Shown here piece by piece: positions 46,749 through 59,168 of a stretch of DNA of 64,000 bases (within the stretch, counting starts at the first letter, position 1; every line of letters begins with the position of its first letter). Source of the stretch: Adineta ricciae. Its lineage: Eukaryota; Rotifera; Eurotatoria; Adinetida; Adinetidae. The notes beneath the pieces are model-generated. The model saw only the letters and a program-made list of their open reading frames with translations. It did not search any database and was not told where the DNA came from. The translations under genes were made by a program, and so were the position numbers. The DNA lies in contig CAJNOJ010000081.1 of NCBI GenBank assembly GCA_905250025.1, forward strand, positions 124,001 through 188,000, written 5' to 3'.

Positions 46749-47692
46749 ACAAATACCATCCTCCAATTTTCTTTCTTTTTCCATCATCGTTGCTCAAAAA
46801 AACACACACTTATTGAAGTTCATATTCATCTATTCGTTTTAACATACCACACTCAACTTGAGAACTACTTTTTTCTTTTACTTTTTGCTCATCAAACTGC
46901 GAATGATTACATATGGTATCATTCTGTCTCACTTGTATTGTATTTAACAAAAAAAACCCAGAAACGTGTGAATACCAGTGTACGTATTTGTATGTCTAAC
47001 TGTTGTTGTTTTCTTCTTCTTCTTCAAAATTCTATCTTTATTTTTGGTGTTTTTCAGAATAATGATGATGTTGTTTTTCCTTTTATTGCCTTTGTATATG
47101 TAGAGAAGAAAAGAGAAATTCGCGAAACAAACACGACCCAATTTGAACAGTGATCAGTCGCTTTCTACAACCTATAGGTGATCTTTTTCGTGTGTTTACT
47201 GTATTCCTTGTTAATGTATGTCTGTTCAATGACACTCAGCCCATGTGAACAAATAAACAATAATGTTAACTCAGATGCTTAACGTTCTTGTGAACTCCTG
47301 GGAAAAACAAACGTTGACATAACCATATCAAATTCAGTATGTGCGAGAGAACAGCGATAGCACATAAAATATTTTAGCGACATAATGATAAATATAGATT
47401 TTGATTAGAACCTAATCTGTTCGTGTTTCTTTCAATATCTCGAAGCCGTATGTGAAGGTTTGAGTTTACTCTGTCAAGAACTTTCTAACCACTCATTTCC
47501 ATTCAGTCATTATTGATTACATCGATTTGGTCTTCCGATGAGTACTTTTCCTTTCCAACACTTGAGCATGTAACAAGTGAAAAAAAAAGGAAAAGTTTCT
47601 CTTCTTACTGTAATTCTTCAGAACAAGACTGTTATTGAATTGACTTTCTAGACGCTATCGACATGTACGTTCAGAAAAGCGTTCTTTTATTT
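46749..47692. other. Convergent spacer between MEF2 and a small membrane protein gene
   Basis: Probably the long MEF2 3' untranslated region; AATAAACAATAA near 47251 is a likely polyadenylation signal. No gene is supported. Confidence 0.5.
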
Positions 47693-48272
47693 TCATACAA
47701 CAGAAATAGCAAGCACTGACATATCATGGTCTTTGTCTTTCTCTGTATAACTAATCGTTGTACTGACGGTTGTTTTAGTGACTTGTTGTGTATGAGCTAT
47801 ACGTTGGATTGTGTCTAAGTAATAATCCGTATGAGATAGATGTAGACGTCGTAGTTTCTGCCGGTATCGCATCGCACATGCATGTGCGCGTTCTTCGACA
47901 ATGGCTTGGAGCTCATCGTTCTTTGTGGTCATGTATGTTTCGTGATCAGCGAAATATGCACTGAATATTCGTTTCAAACGTTCCACATCCGATAATTCTT
48001 CTAAATAGACAATGTTTGAATTTTAGGGAAAGAAAGAGATCGCTGTACGAACGATAGAGTTTGTTCTTATTTGGAACGTCCCAAAGAGTTTTCAAGAAAT
48101 AAGCGGGTAGTTCGTGCCGCTGCTTTTGTGTTTCTTTCAATTGCTGACCAAATATACAAATGATGCTCAATCCATAAAAGCCAATGTAAGTCACAATAAA
48201 CAGAACAGCACCTTTATTTCCAAATTGAATATCATTGATGAGATTTCCGTCGTCAAACGATGTCACATTCAT
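47693..48272 (-). CDS. Small single-pass membrane protein, unrecognised
   Basis: Model complement(join(47693..48000,48053..48272)), 528 nt, 175 residues. An acidic N-terminus precedes one hydrophobic helix (GAVLFIVTYIGFYGLSIICIFG), then a charged helical tail (QQLKETQKQRHELP ... ERAHACAMRYRQKLRRLHLS) and a Thr/Ser-rich end. The 52-bp intron has donor GTTCGT and the join restores KNKLYQELSDVERLK. No family was recognised; the topology resembles single-TM adaptor or small accessory subunits, but nothing specific can be said. Confidence 0.65.
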
Positions 48273-48753
48273 TGGTTATGACTGGCACCAGATTTTCTCA
48301 CTCGTTGATTGTTATCGAAATGAAATAATGAATCCAAACGTCATATGGCTTCTTTCTTTTCTTTTCTATTTCATTGAATACGAAGGATAAATTCTAATGT
48401 TTGTATCCAAGCAAACAAATCTCAGAGAATCTATTGAACATTCTACGTTTATTCTTAAATCAAATGTGGAAACTTGGTTTTCATTTCCGAGCGGAAGAAT
48501 ATGAAATTACTTCTATTACTAAATCTAAGCGATATCAATAGATGTATTTGACGGCATACTTGCACTGAGACAAATATTTCGAACATTGAACTCAGACATC
48601 CTACGTTATAATTAACGTGATGTAGAACAGTTCACACTTCCGTGTACTTTTTTTGTTAGCGAGTGTCAAAGATCGAAGCTTCGACCTTGCCACCAAGCAT
48701 CTGTGCGTCTCGAGAATGTAACAACACGAAAGAAAACGAATTGTTTCTGTTTT
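48273..48753. other. Intergenic region
   Basis: AT-rich sequence between two minus-strand genes. Nothing recognised. Confidence 0.5.
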
Positions 48754-50666
48754 TTAAAGTAAGACATTGTTATTTGCTGTCGCAATGTTTCTATCCGCAA
48801 TTAGAGACGATTCGTTATCGCCGACTGAATTTTGTGATGCTTGAGCGCGAAATTTCCGATGTATCTTTGGGTGAAATATCGGTATTTGAAATGTTGTCGG
48901 TTCAATCAGAGATTTCTGCTGTCCACTAGACAACATCGAATCAGATCGATCGATGTGAATCGATGTATAACATTTGAGTTTGAACAGAATGTTCGATGGA
49001 CATAATAGTAGAATGTATAAGAATGGCTTGAAACATATACCCAACAGAATCAACTGAGCCAACATACGACTGTTGATGATATCACTTTGATTAAACACGA
49101 TAATCGATTCGAAGAGAACTTCCATAGACCGGTAGATATAAAATGGAAGTGCCGTCAATGTCAGACAGAGAAATATGTATAATACATCAAGCGAGAGTTG
49201 TTGTTCGCGAAGAAATATCGGTGTGATTGATCGAGCAATTAAACAGCAAGTTAAACGAATGTGTAGGAAGATTTCCAAGAGAAACCCTAAACAAACACGA
49301 TACGTGTAAATAACCTGGTGTTTACGGATACTTGAAGAGAAAAACGTTTTGTCATACTGTCTCGCTTCCTTTGATTTAGAATGCTAACACAAAAACTTAA
49401 TAACTACAAGCTATTGCAATGAGAGGGCAAGTTGCTGCAGGCAAGCTTTCCAGATAGGTGAACAAATTTGGATAAGATGGGGGGTAAACAGTGGATGAGA
49501 ACAGACAAAACTTCTGTCGATGACGCGAAACTTGTTGAAATAGCAAAGCAGAAGGACAGGAAATCGCACTCGTCTAATGATAAAAAAAGAGAATGTAGCT
49601 ATCATCACTGAATTTACGCGAGAATTCTCACGCGAGGATCTACTTAAACATTTTCAGTCTGCTTATCTGACAAAACAATCGGTATGTGTGCACTCGGTCT
49701 GACTTCTCCAATCATCAAACCTAAAAAATGATCATGGAAATCCTTCTCCGAAATCTCCTTTCACGATGATAAATCATGTATGAATAATGCATTTAGAGTG
49801 CTAAAGAACGCCGAATGTCAACGAAACAAAAATGCATTCTTACCAAGAAAATGTAATACACATAAAAGAATAAAATCTGCTTGGATTAAATGCAGCAGAC
49901 GAGTCGTCAGACTGAGATCATTGTTGGTTTGCAAATTACAAATCAATTTCTGTTTGGATGCATAAATTTCATTAAGATAAAAGTTCTCTCGCTGAGTATC
50001 AGCATCTTCGTGCATCGGACTCGTCTGATTCTGTTCCTTAATGAATGGTACCGACTTTATATAACTTGGTGCATACGTTTCTCCCCATAACCACAACCCG
50101 TCGACTGACCATGCAATGGCAATCAGAAACGGAATTAACGTGCATAGATCAGAGCAAAATAGTTGATTAAATGTCGTTGTATTGAAATATTTCGTTGGAA
50201 ACTTCTTTGCTAATATGTAATGGTAACGGAAGAGAATGAAAATAGTCAAAAGGGGAGAAAAATGAAGTGTAAATTTCCAAAGTAAGGAGTGAAATGAACA
50301 TGAATGATAATTAGCGACTAATGATTGCGAATAGTATTTGCCGTCGATACAACTGAGAAGTGCTAATAAGCAGAGTAGGAAATCATTGCTGGTAAGAAAA
50401 ATCAGAAATTTGTATTTTTCATGAGACAGAACATGACTTGATTTGCTTTGTTCGTGACGATTGCCGAGATATGTTCGACGTTGATTTTTCAAGATAATCC
50501 AGCAAAGGTAAAACATCGAGAGAAAATTCGAACATATACCAAAGATACTCAGCACTAATGTTGTCGTTGAATGAAAGAGCGGCGAATGCGCGATGGTCCT
50601 CTCTCGATAATGTGTTTCATTAATCGATTGTTTTGACAGAAAGAAATAATTATCATGTAGCAACAT
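48754..50666 (-). CDS. Divergent seven-helix receptor (GPCR-like)
   Basis: Model complement(join(48754..49286,49844..50666)), 1356 nt, 451 residues. Exon 1 encodes an N-terminal tail with the glycosylation site NET, then about five hydrophobic helices (STTTLVLSIFGICSNFLSMF, FLIFLTSNDFLLCLLALLS, LHFSPLLTIFILFRYHYI, and others). Exon 2 encodes the last helices and a long polar tail. TM3 ends in FRYHY where class A receptors have DRY, so the G-protein contact is altered. The 557-bp intron is long for this genome and falls at the TM5/loop 3 border. Start: the ATG before LLHDNYFFLSKQ. Class A affinity is tentative. Confidence 0.65.
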
Positions 50667-52902
50667 AGTTCAAATTTGAAGATGAGTTCCTGGAATAGTC
50701 TATCTAGAACACGACATGCCGAACAATGAAAAGAAGGCAGAGAAAGAGAGAGAGAACTTCATTTCCTCTTTTCAACTTACATATTTCTTATGAATATTCG
50801 ACAAATCAAATCAAAGTATTGTTAACGCGTCTTATTAACGTTAGAATGAATGAAAAAAGTAAATAGCTAACGGCAAGAAAAGTTCTTTGTTTTGATCGAG
50901 AGAAAACTTCCTCTCCTTCTCGCTTTGATCTCAGTGTGAACACAAGCAGAAAAAAAAGTCGTTTGAACAGAGACCGTTGCGACGAAAGTTACAGAGCCGT
51001 GCAGACACTTCGTTCCGTCAAGTGAACGAAAGAACTTCGAGTGCATTGTTCTGATTTGCCCCTAAGAGGAAAAGGACGACAAACATATCTAGGGCATTTC
51101 CGTTGCCATTGCTGGCCTCAAAAATTGAATTCATCTTTCAACACGTGTTCTCGACACGTTGAAAGAAGATACTTTTTTACGTTTCTTATACAATATGTTT
51201 AAAAGAAGAGAAAAACTGGCAAGTACTGCAGTAGTAGAAGAAGCTATGTTGTGTTTGATGAAATTTAATCATTCAGAAAAAGTTGTTTTGCCCTTATAAA
51301 CGACTGTCTGCAGCTAATGCAAATAGGACGCTTTCTGTACTTACACACCTCTGAAGGAAAGGAATTTTATTTATATCCGTTTTTAACATTTGTTAAGTGT
51401 TTTAATGAGAGAGAGAGAGAGATATGAACAGACTATTGTGTTGAGCTAATAAACATTTTCTCTACGCGCTCTGAATTAGACTTTTTTTCTCTAGAAAGAA
51501 ACTTGTTGTTTTAGTCTAACAATTACATTCTTCTTATCTTTTTCACTTCAATGCTTTCAATCCTCTGATTAATACAAAAAGGAGGTTTTATCTAAGATTT
51601 GTGAAAAATTCTCTCGGCTTAGTTGTAATAGGAAAAGGTTTTCTTCTAGTGATTACCAATTACATTGTTTTCATACTGACTGACTGAGTATCGGGGGGCA
51701 ATGTTCCGAAGAAATGAGCAGTTTTCTCATTTGCAACAGAAAGAGAGAACGCATTTGAATATTTGAACTTACATAGAATAATTAAACGATGAAGGCTCGA
51801 CTTGATGTATTATGATTTTATTATAAATCATCGTTTATTAAAAACGGACTGATTAATGAGAAAAAAGTTTATATCTCGTACTTAAACGACGTTGTGTAAA
51901 TATTAATCATGTTCGTCGAGTGTTTTTTTTTGGACAGTTCAATTATATGGACTGAAAAACGACACGATCTATCATTGTGGCATCGAAAAAAGAAACCAGG
52001 TCTCGAACGAGAGTGAATAGTGAACTTGAACTGCTCGATGTTATGTTGGGAAAGGAATATGTCGATGATAGGATTAAACGACGAAAAGAAGCTAACCGTT
52101 TCATTCTGGATGCTGAATATAAGAAGAAAAGAGAATCATGACAGATTAATTCTACTCGAAAAATCTCTCTTCGACGTCATTTCCATGCCGTGAAAATCTG
52201 TAGTTCCTAAATAATTACTAGACCATCATTTTACATCTCACTAGCAAAATTTCACTTCGAGAAGATAGACATATAATCAAACAAATGCACAACTCTACTA
52301 AATCATCTTCGACAACACGACGTTCATATCCCAACTCAAACTCCGAATGCGCCTGCGATTGCACGAGCATCGTTGCATTGCATTTCAATATTGCAATCAA
52401 CTAATGCAAATCGATCACACTTGTGAAACTTAATCAAACAGAAACGACGGTAATTTCTACCGAGTCAGTTCAGTTCATTGATGTAGTTTCTTCTAAATTT
52501 TCATGTCCGATTTCAAATGCAAAGATCACACTCACCCAACCGCATGAAATAGTTTGTTCATAATCACTGAAAAGTCAGCACGCTCGATTTTCTCGCAACA
52601 CAGAACTGATTAACAGAGAAAAGAGATCTGACAAACAGAGAAAAAGTCCTTCTTTGCCGTTATTATTATGTATGACTTATGAAAGCTGAATAGGTAATAG
52701 GAACTAGAAAAACCATTCTCGACATTCCCCTTGGATTCACTTGCATTGTATTCAGCATAATCAATCGATTTCCAACATCATTGTGTTTGAAAATATAGAT
52801 GTCACCATGTAAGGCATCAACGAAATATCGAATGACTCATTGAAAAATATATTTCATCTGACTTACTTTCTGATACAAAACGTGATGAATGAAAAATAAA
52901 AC
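50667..52902. other. 2.2-kb intergenic region
   Basis: AT-rich with short GA runs (about 50739 and 51409). It contains only the weak reading frame at 51956..52141 described separately. It probably holds promoters of the divergent receptor and Rab genes. Confidence 0.5.
51956..52141 (+). other. Weak protein-like reading frame
   Basis: A 61-codon stop-to-stop frame whose second half (MLGKEYVDDRIKRRKEANRF) looks protein-like and helical; the first ATG is at 52043. There is no upstream exon, no family match from memory, and no promoter. It may be a remnant or chance. Confidence 0.2.
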
Positions 52903-53732
52903 ATGGCCAAGTCTCCTGAGGTGTTTAATTTCAAAATTCTCGTTATTGGAGAGTCAAGTGTCGGGAAAGTTTGTAGAATTTTAGGCAAAATTTTCCTTTG
53001 AAAGAGGTTTTCGTTTTTAGAGTAGCTTAATGACGCGCTTTGTTGATGAAACATTTCAAGCTACATTTATTCCGACAATTGGTGTTGATTTTAAAGTACG
53101 AACGATCATGATCGATAACTATCAATGCAAAGTTCAAATTTGGTTCGTTCTCGAGAGGATTTCGTGATGAAATGTCGACTTTCGCGTAACGTTCTAGGGA
53201 TACAGCTGGCCAAGAACGGTTTCGTGTAATTACAACAACGGTAAACCTTTCTTGTACAAAAAAGTCTATTTGAAAGAATAAATTTTGTTTTTTTTTTAAG
53301 TACTATCGAGATGCAGCTGGTGTGATAGTTGTCTATGACGTTACCAATCACGAAACATTCTCACGTGTTTGTCGTTGGCTTGATGAAATCAAGAAATATT
53401 GTGATGATAACATCATCAAAGTACTTGTTGGGAATAAAGCCGATGTCATTTCAGTGGAGGATAGTCCTGTGCAAAAAGTTGTCTCCACCGAACAAGCGCA
53501 ACAGTATGCTCAGGAGATGAATATTCCATTTTTTGAAACTTCGGCAAAGGACAACAAGAATGTTGATATTCTTTTCCATACAATAGCACGTTTAGCATTA
53601 GATCAACGTTTGCAAGCTCGACAGAAATCTCAATTATTACAACGACAAGATCTGACTAATGGAATAGGATCATCTCAAGGAATTCGTCTGAAAGGATCGA
53701 AGAAGAAAACGAGTGCGAATTGCTGTAAATAG
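52903..53732 (+). CDS. Rab GTPase, Rab35-like (first of a tandem pair)
   Basis: Small GTPase of membrane traffic, likely endosomal recycling if Rab35-like. Model join(52903..52968,53021..53142,53198..53240,53301..53732), 663 nt, 220 residues. Seen: G1 GESSVGKSS, switch I PTIGVDFKVRT, G3 WDTAGQERF, GVIVVYDVTN, G4 GNKAD, G5 ETSAKDNKNV, and a C-terminal CC (SANCCK) for double geranylgeranylation. Switch regions and VYDVTN match the Rab35/Rab1 group. The donors of introns 1 and 2 are GTTTGT and GTTCGT. A tandem paralogue follows 140 bp downstream. Confidence 0.92.
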
Positions 53733-53873
53733 CTGCTTTTCATTTATTTGACACCGCTCGCGTTTTCTTTTCGACAAAAAAATCTCCGTCTCTCTATTTT
53801 AACACAATATCTATTTACGAAAATATACAGCTAAATTTTAATAAACAACCCTATTTTCTTTTTCTATATATAC

Positions 53874-54815
53874 ATGACAACACATCTTCCGCTTGTTCAA
53901 ACATTCAAAGTCCTCGTCGTCGGAGAATCAAGTGTGGGCAAGAGTTCGTTAATGAATCGATTTGTTCACGGAGTATTCAACACAGAACACACAGCGACAA
54001 TTGGTGTCGATTTTAAAATAGCTATTGTTAATATTGGAGAATATAAATGTCGATTACAAATCTGGTTTGTCGGCTCTCTTTCTGATTCACACAAAACATT
54101 TGATTAACATCTCATGAGGATCAATCGCTTAGTTGACAGATAGGAACTGAGTTTCGAACTGCTTTACTGGAGAATAAACGCAGGACTAGGATGGAGGAAG
54201 AAAAGCTAGCCAATTCATACGACCGCTACTCATGCTAAAGTTCAATTGACGATAGTTGTTCTTTTAGGGATACTGCTGGACAAGAACGGTTCCGTTCGAT
54301 CACAAGTAAAGGAATCTATTCAAGCGATAATTTTTAGTACTTCTTGTTCTATTTCTTCAAGGTAGTTATTACCGAGGCGGTGATGGAGTAATTATTGTTT
54401 ATGATGTATGATAAGATTTTCTTTGACGTTCATTAGTCGTTTTCAACGGAAATCTTTTCAGGTGACAAATAGCGCGAGTTTCGATTATGTAAAAAGTCAG
54501 ATTTCTGACATGGAACACTACTGTGATGAGGCAATACCGAAGATTCTCGTCGGAAATAAAAACGACATCACCAACGAAACAAACAAAGTTGTTTCTACAC
54601 GCGAAGCATCAACATATGCTCAGGAAAATCAATTCATCTTCTTCGAAATATCCGTCAAAGACAATAAGAATGTAAATGAAGTATTCAACGCCATATCACG
54701 CCTGATACTTGAGCGGCGACTTCAACAATCTGAATGTTTACAAACGATGTCGAATAATACACGTATTGAATCAACAAAGAATGCGATCCCGAAGAGAAAA
54801 TGTTGTCGGTATTAA
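53874..54815 (+). CDS. Rab GTPase, Rab35-like (second of a tandem pair, divergent)
   Basis: Model join(53874..54064,54268..54305,54362..54405,54462..54815), 627 nt, 208 residues. Seen: G1 GESSVGKSS, TIGVDFKIA, WDTAGQERF, GVIIVYDVTN, G4 GNKND, and the C-terminal CC in KRKCCRY. The G5 motif reads EISVKDNKN where the paralogue and most Rabs have ETSAK. The first intron of the upstream gene is absent here, while an extra intron splits YDVTN, so the copies are not recent. Intron 1 (203 bp) uses donor GTTTGT. Function is likely related, but the effector region has drifted (FKIAIVNIG). Confidence 0.88.
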
Positions 54816-55160
54816 GATATTTTCTTTAATTTGAATGAAAAAACAACAAGTAGCTGATGAGTGCAATGCAAATTTGTTTTGTTTTTCTACCTGATGATTT
54901 CTATTTTTGAATAAATGAATAATTTTTTATCTTTTCCAAAAAATGCCTCTTTTTCTCAACAGGGTGGTAATGATGAAACTTCTATTTAAAAATAATGAAC
55001 GTCATTCTTAGGAATAGACTTAAGTATTCCTCGTTCTGTCATGATATCTTTTCATAGAACAGCGCGTGATACACTCTAATGAAGAGACATTTTCCGTCAC
55101 ATTAACCGTTGTCGACTTTGATCATTCATTTGCTCTGAGAAGATTCTCTTAAAGACAAAG
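54816..55160. other. Intergenic region
   Basis: Rab 3' end (AATAAA near 54911) followed by the receptor promoter region. No gene. Confidence 0.5.
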
Positions 55161-56090
55161 ATGAGTTGTATACCGATGGTATGGTCTCCGAGTACATCTG
55201 ACGAACTAAGTTCAACCTTTATCGTTTGTATTGTTGCTACCGTGGTTCACACTCTGTTCTGGATTGCAATTTTTGGCTTTCCTTCGTTAAAACAGAGAAC
55301 TATGCTTTGGCTGTATGATTATCTGCTTTGTGATCTGCTTTTACTTATACGATTTTTCCTACTTTATGGTATGCGTCGAGAACAACTATGTGTGAATCCA
55401 ACATTCCGAACAGTTCTATGCTATTACGAAGCATCGTCCAAATTCTATATGAACACTGTTCAAGCTTATCTTCTACTTGCATTAACTACTTCTCGGTATT
55501 TCCAAATCGTCTACAATCGAAATGTTTACATAGAAAATGTTCGCTCGATTATTATCAGTCATTTTCTGATTTTTGTCCTTCCGGCTGTTAATGTTGCCGT
55601 ACAATTTTTGGCAGGTTGGACCCTCCTATGGCGTCGAACAGGTTCCTCTTGCGACATTCAATATGTATCAGTATTTGTACAAATATTCAATCTGCTCACA
55701 ATCTATATCATTCCTATCACAACCAATCTTCTTCTTCTAACCCTCTGTATTCGCCATGCAAGCTCGACTCGAGGTATACAGAGCGAACAAATCATTATTC
55801 TTCGCCGGAAGCACCAACGAACACTTCTGTACCCAACAGTCGCATTCTATTCGATCTGGTTAGCTTTGTGGAGTCCGTATGTTTTAGCATTTCAATTCAT
55901 AAACATTAATAGTGATTCGGGAACTTATACGTCATTGATGAATTATGTGGAGATCGCTGTAGATCCGATACTGATCGCGATACTTGACGTTCGCTTTTTG
56001 AAAGCATGGCAAACAGCCTGGCAAAGAATTCGAGGCCGACGGCAAGTCATTGTTGCACCTGTGGCACAGAAAATAAAAACGGTCATGTAG
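55161..56090 (+). CDS. Rhodopsin-like G protein-coupled receptor (single exon, divergent)
   Basis: 309 residues, seven hydrophobic helices: TFIVCIVATVVHTLFWIAIF, LYDYLLCDLLLLIRFFLLYG, VQAYLLLALTTSRYFQIVYN and so on. Helix 3 ends in SRYFQIV in place of DRY, and helix 7 reads VEIAVDPILIAILDVRFLKAW, with DPILIAILD at the NPxxY position. Cysteines before TM3 (VLCYYEAS) and in loop 2 (GSSCDIQ) can form the usual disulfide. Similar to the compact one-exon receptors common in rotifers; ligand unknown. Confidence 0.8.
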   Translation: MSCIPMVWSPSTSDELSSTFIVCIVATVVHTLFWIAIFGFPSLKQRTMLWLYDYLLCDLLLLIRFFLLYGMRREQLCVNPTFRTVLCYYEASSKFYMNTVQAYLLLALTTSRYFQIVYNRNVYIENVRSIIISHFLIFVLPAVNVAVQFLAGWTLLWRRTGSSCDIQYVSVFVQIFNLLTIYIIPITTNLLLLTLCIRHASSTRGIQSEQIIILRRKHQRTLLYPTVAFYSIWLALWSPYVLAFQFININSDSGTYTSLMNYVEIAVDPILIAILDVRFLKAWQTAWQRIRGRRQVIVAPVAQKIKTVM

Positions 56091-56258
56091 AATAGACATT
56101 GTGTGTGTAAACAAGCGACATCTATCAATGTAATTTTTCATTGTTTTCTCGGAAAGAAAAAGAAAAGAGATTGCTCAATGCAGCATTTCATTTCACTTTT
56201 TATTCAATTCAATCGTTCTCGTAGATAACCTGTTCTTACCGGTTCACATTCGGCAATC

Positions 56259-58270
56259 ATGTCACTTATTTGTTCATGTAGGTTATCAAACTAACTTCCT
56301 TGTACTTTTCCCTAATCAATTTCGATTGTTTAAGTATCAAATGAAGTTCCTGAACAACCCGTTCTTTCACCTGTATCAGGTTGTATTTATGAAAAACGCT
56401 TAATTATCAAATATCTTCGTGAATCTCCCACGGATCCAATTACTGGACAGCCACTAACTGAAGAACAATTGATTGATGTTAAAGGTATACTCGTCAAATA
56501 TTATGCACATCATAATCTGTCGAATTTTATTCTAGTCACACCATTAGGTAAACCAAAACCACCCTCGGCAACGAGTATCCCAGCTATTCTAAAGATGTTG
56601 CAAGATGAATGGGATGCTTGCATGTTGCATAGTTTTACACTTCGTCAACAGTTACAAACAGCACGGCAAGGTCAGAATTTAAGAACATATTTCTCAAAAC
56701 TAAGACTCCTAATCTTTATTGGTATAGAATTATCACATGTTATGTATCAGCACGATGCTGCTTGTCGAGTTATTGCTCGCTTAAACAAAGAAGTAACTGC
56801 TGCTCGAGAAGCTTTAGCAACATTGAAACCACAGGCTGGTATTGCCCAATCATACACAGCCGAACAACCTATTCATCATGGAACAACTGCAACTAGTGCC
56901 GATAACTCTCACGCATCGGTAACATCAGCCGAAGGAATGACTGATGAAATCATTCAAAAAGTAAGATCTGAAATGCTCGTCTGTTGTTCTATCTCATCGA
57001 TTTCTTTCTATTAGTTACAAGATAAAGCATCGGTTCTTACACAACTACGTAAGCAACGTGGTAAACGCGTACCAGAAGGTCTTGCAACGGTTGACGATAT
57101 GCGAAACTTTCGTTGCTCTGCAACCCATACTGTTCGTCTACCTTCATGCCTAATTAGCTCATAAGAAACTCTTTTGTTATAGGCATTGCATAGTGCAAGT
57201 ACTCCAGGTATTTTAGCACTCGATATTTCTCCAAAGAATCCGAGTATTATCCTAACTGGTGGAAATGATCGTCAAGCGGTGGTATTCAACAAGGATAGTG
57301 AACAAGTCGTAGCTACACTGAAAGGTCATCAGAAGAAAGTAACACACGTCATTCATCATTTCGAAGAAGTAAATCGATTTGAAATCTAAACCATCGGTGA
57401 ACTATCCCTTTTCGTAGGATATTGCCATTACGGGTAGTGCCGATTCGAGTATTCGTGTTTGGCATATTCCATCGGCTCAATGCTTGAAAGTTCTCAAAGC
57501 TCACGAAAGTCCAATAACAGGTCTTTCACTTCATCCAACAGGTGACTATGTTTTATCGAGCGCAAGTGATACTCATTGGGCTTTGTCTGATCTACGCACG
57601 GGCAAACTAATTACGAAAATACAGGATTCAACAGCACAACGAGGTATGAAGACGAGTTCTTTTAGTGTTTCATATTAAAAAGATTGTCTAGGATTAACGT
57701 GTGCACAATTTCATCCTGATGGAATTATCTTTGGTGTTGGCACACAAGAGAGTGTGATCAAAATTTGGGATTTGAAAGAATGTAATAATGTCGCAGACTT
57801 TCCTGGTCATGCCGGAAGTATCAGTGCCATCGCATTTTCTGAAAATGGTAAGTTTTTCTAATCGAAAAACGCGAATGAAAAGAGAGTTTTTTCTTTGTAG
57901 GTTACTATTTGGCAACTGCAGCGGAAGACGCTTCAATTAAACTGTGGGATTTGCGTAAATTGAGAAATTTCAAAACGATTACACTCGACGATAGGTACGA
58001 AGTACGTGATCTCGTTTTTGATCAAAGCGGAATGTATCTTGGTGTTGCTGGTACCGATGTTCGGTAAGGACGAAGATTTTCCCATCTCCGAATTCACTTC
58101 TATTTGATATTCATAGAGTCTATCAATCAAAACAATGGGATTTAGTTAAATTATTCAATGATCATACGGCATTAGCAACTGGCGTTCGCTTCGGCACGGA
58201 TGCGAATTTCCTCGCCAGTGCCAGCATGGATCGGTCGCTGAAATTCTACCAACAATTATCTCAAGAATAA
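56259..58270 (+). CDS. PRPF19: PRP19 pre-mRNA processing factor, U-box/WD40 ubiquitin ligase
   Basis: Core of the nineteen complex of the spliceosome and an E3 ligase. Model join(56259..56277,56335..56484,56536..56670,56728..56960,57015..57131,57183..57368,57418..57643,57692..57847,57901..58063,58117..58270), 1539 nt, 512 residues (human 504). Seen: the N-terminal U-box ([20 protein letters not shown]), the conserved [20 protein letters not shown], coiled-coil tetramerisation region [40 protein letters not shown], and seven WD40 blades from [13 protein letters not shown] to [10 protein letters not shown]. The first exon encodes only six residues. The donor after exon 5 is GTTCGT. Conservation is high, so a functional single-copy gene is likely. 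Confidence 0.96.
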
Positions 58271-59168
58271 TTGTTTCTCACGTACAAGAGAAAAAAACAA
58301 CAAGATGATCCAGAAGAATTCATTTTCCTTGTTCTCTGTGTTTTCTGTTTATTGTTGTGTTAGTTTTCTGTACTCATTCGTATCGCAAAAAAACGACGAG
58401 ACGATCGACATAAGTTTCTGAATGATGAAATAAACGGTTAAAGTTTACAAATCGAAGTTGAGGAAGACTACTGATGACAAGCTGTCAACATCTCTTAGCT
58501 CTGACATTCTTCACATGTCTGGATGACAATAAGTAGTAGCATTTATTGATTCTGTATCATTTAGTTCTCAAGCCTTGTCAATGACTGTATGTTTTTACTC
58601 GGATTAGATTTGTCAGCCTATTGCATAAACGAATAATATGTTGACGTATGTATTCTCGAGTGAATTTTTACGTTCAGTTCACGGATGTGTTTACTGAAAA
58701 GGAAATTATTCGATAATAGCTCGTTTCTTCTTGGCCAAGATTGAAATTAGACTCATTATGAAAAAGAGACCTGTTTTTGCATTGTTTTTATTCGATTATT
58801 TTATGTAATGATTTTTTCACGCAGAGAGAGAGAAAGAGTAGAAAAAGAAATTACTATGATAATTAGCTATTGTCGTAATGCTTAAACAATAAACTGGCCT
58901 CTATTTCTATAAGATTCTCTCGAGATATAGAATCTAGTGAAGAATGTAGTGATGATTTAAGAGAATTCCTTAAGGATAAAAACAAAACGACGGTTTTCTT
59001 TTCTTATATATATTTTTTTCTATTTGTCTCCTACGCTTTCGCTCTCAATATTTTTCTAGACGGATTCCGAACGAACTGTTACGTGTGTATATGCGTGTGT
59101 GTAAGGTTTTCTTTTTCTTTTTTTCCGATACCACATTCTCATTTATATCGACATCTAATTCACATGAA
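58271..59168. other. Intergenic region
   Basis: PRP19 3' end (ATGAAATAAACG near 58425) and upstream region of the CD225 gene, with a TATATATA run near 59005. No further gene. Confidence 0.5.
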
